Under the pieces are notes generated by a model that was not told the origin of the DNA, searched no databases, and saw only the letters and a program-made list of their open reading frames with translations. A stretch of 64,000 bases of DNA from Hermodice carunculata. Lineage: Eukaryota; Annelida; Polychaeta; Eunicida; Amphinomidae. Each line of letters starts with the position of its first letter. The first letter of the stretch is position 1. A program made the position numbers and the translations under genes. The DNA is taken from assembly GCA_964020975.1 (NCBI GenBank), contig OZ026625.1:15098917-15162916 (forward strand). The letters run 5' to 3'. This document shows positions 63,289 through 64,000 of the stretch, in pieces.

Positions 63289-64000
63289 TTTTTTAATAAA
63301 ACCTAACCCTTTCTCTGATAAATCTACTACATTTTTTAATTCTAAATTATTACCTTAATTAATGACTTATGAGATGACTTGTGGGATCCCATCTTTTCTT
63401 GAACATTTAATTTTTTACTTTCAAAAATACTTCTGGAAACCATTGTTGAAATTTGACTGCTATGCTTACAATTTTTTGCTATTGTAATCCATTTTGACTC
63501 CTGTTGTTGCAATGAAACTGGTTTTGTCTGCTGTTTGACATTTGAATGTGTTGTTGCAAATTCTAACACTGTATTGAATTTTGACCACTATACGTGCAAA
63601 TTCAAAATTTTCCTTTGAAACACTTTCAGTTTGTCTCCTTTAAAACAACATCATGCCTTTAAATACTTGTCTAAAACACATCGATCTATATACTCATGTT
63701 GTTGGGATTCTTGTTGATGGTCATTTTCGGCCAAAGTACTTTTCCTGGTGGATTGATGTTGATGTGGGTGTTACTTTGTGCACTTGTATGGATGATGATA
63801 ATTGTTCAGACAATGGTTGCAACTAGTATCTTTTAAATGCTGAATTTTCGAGAAAATTGGAACCTGTGCTTGCAAATGCTCTACTGTCCTGCATTTTTGG
63901 TCCCTTTTCACGAATTGTATGGTCCCATATGCATAGATCGATGCACCTGATCAAGCCAATTTACTGAAATAGGCCTATATTTTTAAATTTATTTTTTATT
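61981..64000. other. Gene-free stretch
   Basis: Only short chance frames. Contains a CT microsatellite followed by a T run at 63,236-63,294. Confidence 0.45.
63236..63294. repeat. (CT)n microsatellite with T tail
   Basis: About 44 bp of alternating CT and then about 14 T. Confidence 0.96.

Overview
The window is animal genomic DNA: it has no operons, genes are split by GT-AG introns, long (AT)n, (CT)n and (TCA)n microsatellites are frequent, and nearly all recognisable coding sequence is either one large receptor gene or mobile elements. Several traits (a GRL101/relaxin-receptor-like GPCR with LDLa, LRR and C-type-lectin-like modules; Polinton, DIRS, Harbinger, CR1/L2-like, Tc1 and mariner elements; dispersed repeats opening with a CCCATGGGCC motif) fit a marine lophotrochozoan, most likely a mollusc. 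That placement is inference.

Layout. 1-10.7 kb: intergenic, with microsatellites and a palindrome-rich AT repeat block at 2.6-3.4 kb. About 10.8-19.8 kb: an old, broken Polinton on the + strand (integrase tail, a conserved unnamed reading, penton-like minor capsid, pVI-like protein, major capsid, adenovirus-like protease, and a dUTPase-like stretch). An internally deleted Tc1 element with 97-bp inverted repeats sits in it. 20-25.5 kb: repeats and one candidate short exon. 25.6-28.9 kb (minus strand): a 1107-codon open exon of a GRL101-like seven-helix receptor. 29-31.4 kb: intergenic with a tRNA-like SINE remnant.

31.4-54.9 kb is a nest of elements. The outer shell is a decayed DIRS-like retroelement with inverted terminal repeats, gag-like, RT and RNase H parts. 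A 5'-truncated non-LTR retrotransposon (35.2-37.7 kb), still open over about 800 codons, lies inside its RT. A 16-kb PIF/Harbinger DNA transposon (38,127-54,135) also lies inside it, flanked by a CTG direct repeat. The Harbinger carries two convergent four-exon genes, both of which splice in silico to complete frames: a HARBI1-like DDE transposase (340 aa, +) and a Myb/SANT-like protein (233 aa, -). Its introns hold further MITEs and dispersed repeats. This large, apparently whole Harbinger is the strongest find.

55-64 kb: diverged repeats, a mariner remnant, and a 1.8-kb pseudogene of a multicopy invertebrate protein family that I recognise but cannot name. The only host gene I can support with confidence is the receptor. 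All readings come from inspection; no search was run.
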